A stretch of 64,000 nt of DNA from Liolophura sinensis (lineage: Eukaryota; Mollusca; Polyplacophora; Chitonida; Chitonidae): the NCBI RefSeq assembly GCF_032854445.1, contig NC_088301.1, forward strand, positions 20,639,808 to 20,703,807, read 5' to 3'. Below are positions 23,394-60,400 of the stretch, piece after piece (the first letter of the stretch is position 1; each line of letters begins with the position of its first letter). The position numbers were made by a program, and so were the translations under genes. The notes under the pieces were generated by a model that searched no databases, had not been told where the DNA came from, and saw nothing but the letters and a program-made list of their open reading frames with translations.

Positions 23394-23423
<30 letters not shown>
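23394..23423. repeat. (TA)n microsatellite
   Basis: About 14 TA units, 95 bp downstream of the MAP3K1 stop codon, probably in its 3' UTR. Confidence 0.95.
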
Positions 23424-23430
<7 letters not shown>

Positions 23431-23516
23431 TTTGTAAGGCAGTTTGAGTGATATGTGATGCTGTCGTTGTTGTTGTCATCGTCATCTTCGTCGTCATTGT
23501 GACAATAGTCTGGCAG

Positions 23517-47953
<24,437 letters not shown>

Positions 47954-48368
47954 GTCAACAACAAAACACAGGCACGACTTTCACTGAAGTTTCAGCTCGA
48001 AATGTCTGGCTTGCTCTGCTTTCAGATCCCATTTAAGTCGGCTGAAATCACACCTCGTAGGACTGATTGGACTTACGACAATATGACTGCCTGTAGCTTT
48101 AAGGCAGAACTGGTGTCCGTGCCAAAACAAATCTCGACCTACTTGAGGGACAATGAAATCAACCCGACTTTCTCGAAACGAACCTCCATTTTTATTCCCG
48201 CGAAATGCAGACAGGGAAGCGACACTGGTACCTTGCCTAGTGTTAAATTGATGCTAGGAAACGGGGAATCCCCTTGGATAAATGTACGAGGTGTCCCTGA
48301 CCCAGGGCTGTGCTCTGACCTATTTACAGTTTGTGAGCTAAAAATAGATCAGTGTTTCTGTTTTTCAG
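47954..48368. promoter_or_regulatory. Head-to-head promoter interval between MAP3K1 and the plus-strand gene
   Basis: About 415 bp separate the MAP3K1 start codon from the likely first exon of the plus-strand gene, so their promoters must overlap. The interval contains CCCATTTAAGTC and GAAATCAACCCGAC; no TATA box placed for either gene was convincing. Confidence 0.6.
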
Positions 48369-48484
48369 ATGGCTTCTGACAGTCAAACTAGCGTAGAGTT
48401 GAAGAGGTGCATATGTACGAGGATAGATACGGCATTAAACATAAACAAAACAAATGGAGGAGCGACATCGGAATGACACGCGAG
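48369..48484 (+). other. Likely non-coding first exon (5' UTR) of the plus-strand gene
   Basis: Ends in a strong donor, GCGAG/gtaagt, at 48484. It contains two short upstream reading frames (ATG 48369 to TGA 48477, and ATG at 48454, which closes soon after the splice). The left limit is not determined. Confidence 0.6.
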
Positions 48485-51400
48485 GTAAGTATAACAAAAT
48501 AACAATGAGTTGCTTATATTTGACAAAATCTGGCATGTTGAACTGGAGAAATGAATGAGTATATGCTATTACACATATATACATATGGGCTAATATCATG
48601 CTGTCAGCACGTGGGTTATAAATTAGGCCCTACACATGTAGCTTAGTGATGTATATCCAACAAAACGAAATTCCAAGAGCTGTATACTTTCTACATACTT
48701 TCTACATACTACATGAACCTGTACTTCAGCGTTGTTAAGTACACTTGATTTTAATAATTATTCATCTAACCAGCTATAACGAGGCCATTTAAGAGTTATT
48801 TGTGTAGTTTGATTGACGCTATTTGATGACCCATTTGTACTTCTGGGAGTCCATATTTACAGGCCTAATATCAGGTGAAATAAAGTAATTCAGATTTTCC
48901 GGCTGCAGTTACAATAATATTTGTACATTTGTATTGTATTTCTGAGCGGAAGTTTTGGAACCCATGAAATGCTACTACTTAAATTAATTGGACCAAAGGA
49001 TTAAACTTACTTGCTGCATACATAGGTGGCAGAATAGGAGGGTGGGTAGTGGTGGTGCAGGAGTGGTGGGGGTGTTAGGTGGGAGGGGGAGGGGCTTAAA
49101 GGGGGGGATACTAAGGCATGCTAAGGAATACTACTTCCTTTGCATCAGCCCCCCCCCCCCCACAATTTTATATCATTCCGTCATTCCTGAGGAGAGCATT
49201 CACTCTCCATTCACTTAGATCCCATACCATTGGTGTATACTTCATTTTGTCTGACTAACTTTGTCTGACAGCTGTACTACTAAACCTTTCTCCATATATA
49301 ACCTACATTTGTACTTCATGATATGGTGTGACAAGGAAACTACAATGGGCTTGGATTAATTATTACATGTACAGAAGGTATGATAATACACTTGACCCTA
49401 GTATTCAGGGGATATGTAGCCTGTAACATGCACTGTGCAAGACAGTCTCAAATTAGCCAAGGATCCAGGTGTTTGACTTATAAAAGCGGAAAACTATATA
49501 TTTATGTGCAATATTTCACATGTGTTTATATAGGATTCTCTTTTTCATACAATATATGTATGTGTAACTAACATGCATAAATTGATTGGCATACTTCAGG
49601 TAACAAAAGGTTAATTGACTTGTACAGGCAGTTACAGTATATTAAAGTATGTTTAAATTATATTAAAGTGTATGTAAATTAATATGGCGGTCATCTTTAT
49701 AACATAGCAGAATTTCATAATCCTATCTCACCAGCAAGGTAGCCCATCTGTTGGCCGTTAGCTTGTGCAGAGAATCATAATAGATTAAAGAAGAGGCCTC
49801 CCGTGGCTGAGTGGATATAGCAATGAATCTGGAGCCTCTTACCAGTGTGGTTGCTGTAAGTTCAAGTCCAGCTCATGCTGAATTCCTGTCCTATTGTACG
49901 CACACATGTTGGCTAGCAACTTGTGGATGGTTGTGGGTTTCCTCTGGGAACTGCTGGGTTTCCTCTGGGAACTGCTGGGTTTCCTCCCGCCATTCTGCTG
50001 GCTGTTATCATATAATTAGGTGAAATATTCTTGAGTACGACATAGAAGCACCCATCAAATAAATAAATAAACATTTATGAAACGATGAAAATAACGTCCT
50101 CCAGTTGTGAATTTTATATAAAAGTTAATTATAGTACAGTTTGGACATGAACATGTCCATAGCACATGCTCCCTTTAACCGCATCGTTTTAGCATTGTGT
50201 ATAAACGAAACAAGATTTTGAGTAGCTTTTACATGTACCAGCGGGCAAGCATACAAGCTATGTTTCAATTTATAGATATAACACAAAGAGCTGTTGTTAG
50301 ACATGGTTGTATTGTTAAAACCTTTGCTTGTTTGCATGGTATTAATATGGGCTGGTCCAGCATTATCACGATTAAATAGTCTGTGTTCTGTGTTAATTCT
50401 ATGGGTAGATTTTAATCCCTTCAGCAGTCCGAGTCACCAAGTCTCTGGGCCCACGATCTCTGTCTGTTCAGACCATATGATCAATCATGCATGGCCTGTA
50501 TAGATTCTTAACTCTACTCAACAGTTTATCTGCTGGTTACCTGTGTATAGTTCCGATGAATTTACCTGTGAGACTATAATACACCTTTATACACCTGTAC
50601 TAAGTCAACACAGACCTGCTGTTAGCACCATACCTGGGCAGGTGTGTGCTTATAAAGATATTACTGTTCACGGATATGCTATGGCAATACATCTATAGCC
50701 TTGGCTCTATGTGGTGTAGTGCTGCGTGTATGAGTCCAGGGGGCACTTGCTCAGGGAATGGCAATATTGCATGCACTGTTCAATTTATTCCTGGACTTAA
50801 CCCAGAAGTGTCAATCTTGTGAGCTGTGAAATTGGTTTGTGCTATGGACCAGTCATTATGATCTCACCGTGCAAAGCAGCGGTAAGTCTCATATTACGTC
50901 TACAGTTATATTGATTTTGCATTCAATTGTAGTCAATAGATTTTGGTCATTGCTACCAATTTTGAAAAGTGATTTTCCTCATATTATGTACTGAAGGCGT
51001 TATTCTGACTGATAAAATTATACTTTTTATGAAGCCCTGCAATTGGCCAATGTAACCAGTGAAGTTTTGTCTCCAAATTATAAATGTACATAAACTGCAT
51101 AGACAGTTGCTCTTTTATATGCGAAAAAGGTTGAGGAATTTGGGTACTATGTGTAATGTCAAAATTTGAACACTTATTTGACGTGAATAATTGGTTTTGT
51201 ATCTTACACACATATATTCATAGGTATGAGTGAATATTTCTGACTTACTGTTAGCGTCGAGTCATCATAGAGACAAATCTGTCCCTCCTAAACAGAATTG
51301 TACAACAAAAAGGTAGACTTCATTATGCTGTTATTCATTTTTTACTTAAGACAAATGAAATGGATCTCAGTATTGATTTGTAAACTGTAATCTCAGTATT

Positions 51401-54400
51401 AAACTGTAAACTGTAATCTCAGTATTAAACTGTAAACTGTAATCTCATTATTAAACTGTAAACTGTAATCTTAGTATTAAGGAAAGTAAAGGATATAGCA
51501 CTAGCTTACATGTATAGCACTATAGCTTACATTTATAGCACTAAATTACATGTATCAATCAGTAAAAGATGCATGAGGTCCAATGTCAGTCTATAGACCT
51601 AAAAAGAAAATGACATCTACAAATACATGGAATACAATTCCAACTACTGCTGTGGAGAGAATTATGATATAGGTTGGACAGATAAACCTATATATGTACC
51701 TGACAAGGGGAGCCATTAAGATTTCTCAGAGCCTGGTTTGCTCCACCCACAAATCTGACATGTTCATGAATTTAGAAGTAAAATATCCCTAGACTCAGTC
51801 TGAATCTTTGGTCAGATAAACATAATAATGTCCACCCATTTGCTTAAGCTAGTCCTGTAATTCTTCAACCTTTTTGCATTCAACAGTTACCGTGAAAACA
51901 TTTAAACCTGCATAATTTCATAGGAATTTCTATTTTCAGTGACGATACAAGTGTCTTTCTTGCAAGCTTTAATAGAGGCTGTTTTTTCTCCTTTAGTACA
52001 TGTACGTGCACTGATCTCATTGTGCAAAATTCATGTGATTAAACAGATGGTAAGGCTGATCAATTATGAAATGATTCAATATGGTCAAGCTAGCTGGAGG
52101 GTTTAATTGGCTCCCTCAGATCAATGGTGCAGCTCATTGTGTAGATGGCAGTTTGAACTATTAAAGGGTGTTAACTGGTGTGTGTTGATAGACATTCATG
52201 ATACATGCTTTTGTGCTCCAGTCAGCCAAGCATTAGTTTACTACCCCATGGCACTGCTGTCTTTAATATCTCCTTATACCCTCAGATAATAAGGTGCACT
52301 CCCCAATAGAGTTACTGGACAATAAACATGAGGTACATGTACATGTATGCAGTAAGTTTGAAGGGGTGTGTGAAAATACACATAGTATGCAGAATTGAGT
52401 ATGGTATTAAATTTAAAAACACAAACCAAATAAATATACGTGTAGTATGCAGAATTGAGTATGGCATTTGATTTATAAACACAAGCCAAATAAATAAGCT
52501 CATGCTGGCTTCCTCTCCAGCCGTACGTGGCAAGGTTTTTCCAGCAACCTGCGGATGGTCGTGGGTTTCTCCCGGGCTCTGCCTGGTTTCTACCCACCAT
52601 AATGCTGGCCGCCGTCGTATAAGTGAAATACTCTTGAGTATGGCGTAAAACACCAATTAAATAAATAAATATCGTATGCAGGTAGATGTGTTAAGCGTCC
52701 GCTTCGGGAGCGGTAGATCCAGGATCAACCCTGGGTCGCGTCACACATAAGACTTGGAATTTCCCTGCTTGGCATTCAGCATGGAGGGGATAGTGCACAA
52801 CTGGTTGACCCGTATCAGTATAATGGCTTGGACGGGCGGCTTACTTACCTTTGGTAAGGCATCTCAGTGAAGCAGCACTAGATAAAAGAGTGGTGGAAAT
52901 CCGTCCTGCAACAAGGAGGCACATTACATTCACTCTAAAGACTCATTCATCGTCATATGACTGAAAAGTTGTTGAGTACATTAAACTCAAAGCACGCACT
53001 CCAAAAAAATATATGTGTAGTATGCAGAATTGAGTATGGCATTTAATTTGTAAACTCAAACCAAATAAATATACGTGTAGCATGCAGAATTGAGTATGGC
53101 ATTTGATTTATAAACACAAACCAAATAAATATACTTGTAGTATGCAGAATTGAGTATGGCATTTGATTTATAAACACAAACCAAATAAAATATACGTGTA
53201 GTATGCAGAATTGATTATGGCATTTGATTTATAAACACAAACCAAATAAATATAGATGTAATATGCAGAATTGAGTATGGCATTTGATTTATAAACACAA
53301 ACCAAATAAATATACGTGTAGCATGCAGAATTGAGTATGGCATTTGATTTATAAACACAAACCAAATAAATATACGTGTAGTATGCAGAATTGAGTATGG
53401 CATTTGATTTATAAACACAAACCAAATAAATATACGTGTAGTATGCAGAATTGAGTATGGCATTTGATTTATAAACACAAACTAAATAAATATAGATGTA
53501 ATATGCAGAATTGAGTATGGCATTTGATTTATAAACACAAACCAAATAAATATTAACATATGTACACATAACAGATCCAGCATTGGGCAGCTGAGTTTTA
53601 TGTGCCACTGATTAGTGGCCAGGTTTTTGATAACCACTCATATTGTAGCCATAAGAACCATGTCACACTGCTACAAGGTGCATGTTTTGTGCAGGATCAC
53701 TGGTGCATTTTCAATTCGCCTTAAGCAGGAGATTACCTTGGATTATCAAGAAAATGCTGTGTAGGTGTGCGGCTTTGATCTCAATCTGTGTCAACTATTT
53801 TACGTGTGAAGCAAAACTGTAGGCCTACCATTTATTACCGAATGAACTACTTAAGTTTCGGCAGGGGTATATGGCCTCTGAGTTTGATACCTAAAGTATG
53901 TGGTATATCAAATATAGCAATGCTGTCATCGTAAGGTTTCTAAAGATTTTAAAGGCTATTGCCCTGTATCATAAAATTTAGTTTTTATTCATTTCTATAT
54001 ATCCATTTTACAGATGATATATTTTACAGATAATGTTTTTTTCTGTTTTATCAAAGATTATTCTATTTCAGTTGGTTTTACAGATGTACGTCTATATTTG
54101 CTTGATTTCAGACGTTTTCATTAATTATTGCATCGAAAACTATTTACTATCATTCCTGTTTTTGGTATATTTAAGCACATTCTCACCACATATTGTAAAC
54201 CTTTTCAGCTGCTAAAGCACTTAGTTCAGTGGAATTTATGCATACAGATACCCCTTGAAAATATGCTAAAAATGATCTGTTTGTGTCGTCAAATATGAAA
54301 CCTTCATAAAATTGTGCAAATTAATTCTCTGTACCCAATAGTTCTTTCAGAATGTTTCATAATATTGGTTGCAGAGGCAGTTGGAAGGGTTGAGGATTTA

Positions 54401-57400
54401 GGATATATGCTAAATTCTAAAGTGTTAATCCAAAAATTTCATAAAATTCCAAGGGTTTGAACTTGAACATGCATTGAAGATGTGCCTCTTTTTAGTAGCA
54501 GGTAATAGATGTATTGGATGAAGTTTGGCATATCGCAAAAACGTATGCTGGTCTTCTCTTCTCTAGTTGTTTTAATTCGTATCAGTTGAGTTGAAAATGG
54601 GGTACCGTGTGGTTGAGTGTTGTAGAGAATAGCAAGTCACTGCATTAATCAAATGTCCATTCAGATAAGACTGACATTCTAACTGAAGCACTTATTTAAC
54701 AGCTGTCAGGTTTCTCATAACCCTTGTTGGTCTTTTCCCTTTGAGGAAAACCTTATGAGTACCTTGTTCGTAAATCTGTGCTCCATCAGTTACAGATACC
54801 TAGCTAGGTCACTGTATCTTTTCTATTTCACAGCTTAGGCTAAACCAACATTACTTTGTGTTTTATGGGCGCGCTCTCCTAACTTTGTAAACAGTATTTA
54901 TGAAAAATTTATGAAATTGCATGTATTACTGTAACCAAGGACTGTCATAATGAAGTTACTTCATTATGTACATGCATGCTCACTTCCACAACAAGGTAAT
55001 TTTATTGTGACACCAATAGGTTAGCGTTATAGTGGATCTACTGGGGTGTGCATGGGGATAAAGGTAGACTACTTATGAAGAGTGCTGGTTCCTCAGAGTT
55101 ATCTACCCTTGTCTTGATAATTGAGTCTCACTGTTTGAAGTTTCTGTTTCATGTAGGTGATAAAAGCTGTGGTATTTGTATGGACATCTTTTATAGTGAG
55201 ATTGAGCGTCTCATTTTTGGATGTTATTTTTCATATGCTCTACCAACAATGATTTGCAAATTTGTTGTTTGTGATGCTTACAATATCGCAAACAGGAGAC
55301 CATGTGCAAGAATACATGACATGCAATTTTAGGGTTACTAAAGCAGGTTGTTAAACTGTTATTTTCATACATGTACATATATGACAGGCTGAAGTACATG
55401 TATGTCATTGTATAATACTTGATTGTGTTTAACTGAAGAGTTATAAATAAGGAGAGCAAACCTGGTAGAGAAACATTGCTTGCTTTATTAAATTCAGTGA
55501 CATTTCTTCCCAGGTGAAAGCTGATGTGGAAGACATGCATCTGACTATTACTTGTAGGAAAGTATTCTGATTGAATCCTGTTTGGACTGGTCACCATGGC
55601 AACGAGGTACTTGGTCGCTATGGATCATGTTGACCTCCATGCCAAAAAGGTCATGAGGAAGTATGCTCAGGTGAGAATTTCTATTGATTTACGATGTGTC
55701 TGTACATGTATTAAGGCAATTCTTCACACTCCGGTTTGTACCCTAAAAAACTGAATGCCATCATATAAGTGAAAAATTAGGTGGCATTAAACAAGTCATT
55801 GAAAAAAAATAATAAATTCTGCAACATTTGTAATGTAAATAATGTAGTTTATTAACAAAATATACATCCAATACCACTGATCAATATTTCGTCTTGTTAA
55901 TAGCCACATAGCAGTTTTGACTGCTTGATCATTTAATTTAGGCTGCTTTATACATGTACATTTAATATGTGCTGAGCAGGTGCTGGTCAAGGATAGACAC
56001 AGGGGTGCTGGTGGGGGGTGGTGGATGTAGTGGGTGTGGGGCTGGAGGGTAGGAATCATTTACTCTCTCAATCAGGGAATATTTGGGTGTAGACATAAAT
56101 TTCCCACAATCTGGAGAATTTTTAGGGTTATTTCAATATGACCACCATCGTGAATGTGACGTGTGAGTGAGAAATTCTTGAGTGTGGCATTAAATAACAA
56201 TAAGATAAATAAATAATTACATATGATTTGAGAGTCAAAAATCCACATAATATGGATGCCATTAGCATGTTACTGACAATGCGTACTTTACATCTTGAGC
56301 GAGGAATTAAACACCATATTATAGATAAATGATTGATTAATGCATACATAGGTACTATAAAACGCATGAAACTATGAAAAACATGTAGAGCTCTGCTGTT
56401 TGATCTCCATGAAATTGCTTCATTGACCCACTTCTGTTCAGATTCTAGTGGCTTGTCATATGATATGTGTGTGGCACATTTGCTTGAAGAGATTCATCTC
56501 GATTAAAGTCTTGACTAAAGCTACAGTATGGCCGACATACTGGTAGTCATAATTTTGAATGCATAAATTAAGCTTGAAAGTATTGATATTTTGTCAAACA
56601 GCTCTGTGAGCTGGTGATTACTACTGTATATATAAACATGTAGTAAATGGAAAGTGGAAATGGAAAGTGACAAGTACATGTCTTATGGACATAACAAAAA
56701 TTAGGACTGAAAATAACTTCAAAAGTTTTAGGATTCAGGGTATTAAAAATAAATGTACCTTGAATATAATAATCAAGATTCCTTGAGAACTTTTTCTTGC
56801 TCTTCTCCACCAAGCACATTTATTTACTTTATTTCTTTTTTTCTAAATTTTGAGCGATTCACAGGTTTGTATTTTGAAATTCTTCTATTGTTTATGGACG
56901 GTTGTATACATGTGTTTATTAGAAAACAATAATTCATTAATGATCCAGGAATGTTAATTTTTTATTTACAGATATTTATTTTTATCTAAAGTTTGAATGA
57001 TACAAATGTTATTATGAAATTTTCCTATTGTATATGTATTTAGCAGAACATAATACCTCGTTACTGATCATGCGGCAATCCAGGAATGTTTAGCCCTCTA
57101 AGTATAACCCAGCCAGAACTCATGCCTTCTCTTTTGTGTACAAAACATAATGATGAATAATGCTTTGTTGTATTAAGGGATTTGGGAATACATTCTAGAG
57201 TGCTGCTAAAGTAATACTATATTATGCATATAATGATAATCCAGCTTTAGTACACTAATGGTGCATATAAACCTGTTGACATAAAACCTTACAAGTACAG
57301 GTATGTCAAGTGAGAAGGTGCCGGTAAATGTGTGCTAAGGTACAACACTATAGGCTAGCTGTAACACCCATGGATAGTTTATGAGATAGGGGGTTTATAC

Positions 57401-60400
57401 ATATGGCATGTGACCTGACATTGACAGCATGATTTATGCTGCATGTAATCACACTTGCTCAGGTACCAGCAAGTGACATTTTAACATTTCCCTACTAGTT
57501 CATACCTTCAGACCTTCCCATGGAGTTAGGCTAATGGACAGCGGTTAACATGGATGACAGGTAAATCTGCAGGATTCAAGATGTCGGAGGGCTCATCAGT
57601 TATTTTCCAAAGGCCAGTGGTTTACTCTTGAGGGCACTTTAGTTTTCTCCGCCCATAAAACTGAATGCTGTCATATGATTGAACTCAATATGCGTTTATA
57701 AAGTCCCAGTTAAAAACAAATAAATTTTTATTATGCATGTAATTATTGCGTTTTGCAGAACCGTCCCCTAGGCGACATAGAGAGGAAGTATCAGTATACC
57801 CTGCCCCAGCCTGTGCTCTCCTCTTACCATGTCAGTACCCCTGCTGTCCATGCCTACAGGCCAAAGTCCAGCGTACATATCATAGAGGAGCAACAACAAT
57901 GCCTCCACGATCTGCACTCAAGGTCAAGGTTAGTCGGTCAAGATTTGATTTCATTACAGTGATATAATGATGCAGCGTGCATTATAATTATAAAGGGTAT
58001 ATCACCCCACCAAACACTTCAACCCCATGTTTTGCAATGCAGATCTTTCCATCTTTAAGTGAAAAAAAATACCTAAAATTTGACCGTTACGTTATGAATT
58101 AATGGCTACAAATATTGTACAGTAAATTTTTATTTTCAGTTTTGTTGACCCTCTGGGTAACAAAGATTGAAAACGAGCAATTTGTGCATAACATATATCA
58201 AGGACATGTAAATGGGACAATCTGGGTCAGAGACATATAAATGTGATGGCATATGTCAAGGACATGTAAATGTGACATTTTGGGTCAGGGACACATAGGT
58301 GTGATGGCATATGTCAAGGACATGTAAATAGGACGTTCCATGTCAGGGACATATAAGTGTGATGGCATATGTCAAGGACATGTAAATAGGACATTCTGTG
58401 TCAGGGACATATAAGTGTGATGGCGTATGTCAAGGACATGTAAATAGGACATTCCGTGTCAGGGACATATAAGTGTGATGGCATATGTCAAGGACATGTA
58501 AATAGGACAATCTTGGTCAGGGACATAGAAGTGTGAGGATCTACATGTAGGTCAAGGATGCACATGTGACAACCAGGGTGGGGGCCAATGACATTCATGC
58601 TCTGCATGGTGGGCTGATCCAAGGACATGTAAATGTGACAATCTGGGTCACGGGCATATACATGTAATTGTGGCATGATTATCTGGGTCAAGGACATATA
58701 TAAACTATGATGATCAGATGTCCTCGGACTTGACATAATGGTGATGTGCATAATTTTTTTTGTTCCCCATGTAGGAATGCGAACTCTGCTCCTGCATCCA
58801 GGAGGGTGAAGTCAGGGATACGCTACAGCGGTGTGTCAGACCATTACTACTGTCAGACTCCCAATGTCAATGGTAAGATCACAGAGTAGTCGTAACTCTA
58901 TATATGTAGTAATTTTATTAATATATTTATTGATATGTTATTAATTTGTGATTTTTGTTCCTGTACCAAGGTGAACACAGAACTGTGATTTGAAGATAGA
59001 TGATTAGCATGTATTTTTAAAGAAAGTTGAAGATGACATGGCATTGGGGGACCTTTCCCATCTAAATTACTGTATTTTACCTTAAGTTTGGTATACAGAA
59101 ATACATTTTCAGATGCACAAAAAGACTTTGAAGTGATACTTTTGGTACTAACACCTAACTTTTTCTGATAACAAATTAATTACAAGTAAACTTCACAGAA
59201 GAAAAACTCATTAAAAGCTGATGAATCAGTAAGAATCATGCAAAATGTGTCACTTGAAAAATGTTAAACTTCAAGAGAAATACAGTAATTTGGGCCATAG
59301 ATGTGTAATATTTTGTTCATTACGGTGAAATTTTGCTGGCGGCCATTGCATAAGTGAAATGCTCTTGAATGTTCAATGTTCAGTAAATTCATTGGCCAGA
59401 TTGGTAACTGAGTACTCATTCATTGCAAGAAAGTAATGAGCAAGTCAGTTTGGAACCGAGTTGAAATGGCAGGATGGCTACCCCACCATCATTCCAAATC
59501 ATAGCTCCGTGTAACACAGATATAAAAACAAAACCACCATGCTGTTTATCAAATGTGTTTCAACTCAAACCATTGAAACATTGTATTTTATCTAAAGTTA
59601 ATCATTTCTCAAGTGGCACATTTCGCATGATTCTCATTGGTTCATTGATTCATTGATTCATCCATCTTTAATGCAGAGGCATCATGTGCTTTTCAAAGTG
59701 CAGTTTTACAGACCAAACTTTAGGTGAATCATGCTACTAACTGTTAATCTCTGATTGCTTTTCCAGTTTCTGTGCACGGTCGACCTGCCACATCATTATC
59801 AGAGGGTCCTGGTAAAGATAGAAGACCAGCTACATGTTCAACTCAGCGTAGAACCAGACCCAAGACTACAGGTATACCCAGCTCTGTCATCCCACCATTA
59901 TTAAGCTGCCAGTACCTGTTTATTCATATAATTGTATTTTTACACCATTCCCAAGAATATTTCACTTGTATGACGGTGGCCAGCATTATGGTATTAAACT
60001 GGCTGGAGTGCCAAAAAATGCTTCCATTCGTTTGCTTCCTCAAAGATTTGTTGCTTTGTTTGCTTGGGTTTTGGTTGACAGTTTCAAGGCCAATTTTATG
60101 CTCTAGGTCTCTCTTGAATGAGGAATCTCCAGTTTGCTCCAAAGCTTTTGGGGCTTTGGTAACAATGAGCAGTCAAAGATGCTTGCAAGGCTGTTTGCTG
60201 AGGGTCAGTCTACCATTTTTTGGAAATGTCTTGTCTACAACCAATATAGCCTGGCACTCTGATTTTCTCCATGGCTTTAAGCAACATTGAAATAAAATAT
60301 AAGTGAAAAATTGTTGAGCTCGGCATTAAACACCAACCAATCATTCAGTCAATCACTTGAATGCCATGTGGAAAAAACCAGTCCAGATGTCGCGCACAGT

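Noticed and set aside
49030-49165. G-rich and C-rich tracts that might be structured or coding
   Set aside because: Low-complexity sequence inside the long first intron; no conserved motif or frame.
53168-53608. 146-codon repetitive open frame on the minus strand
   Set aside because: It follows the 60-bp satellite, whose period is a multiple of three; several frames stay open for the same reason.
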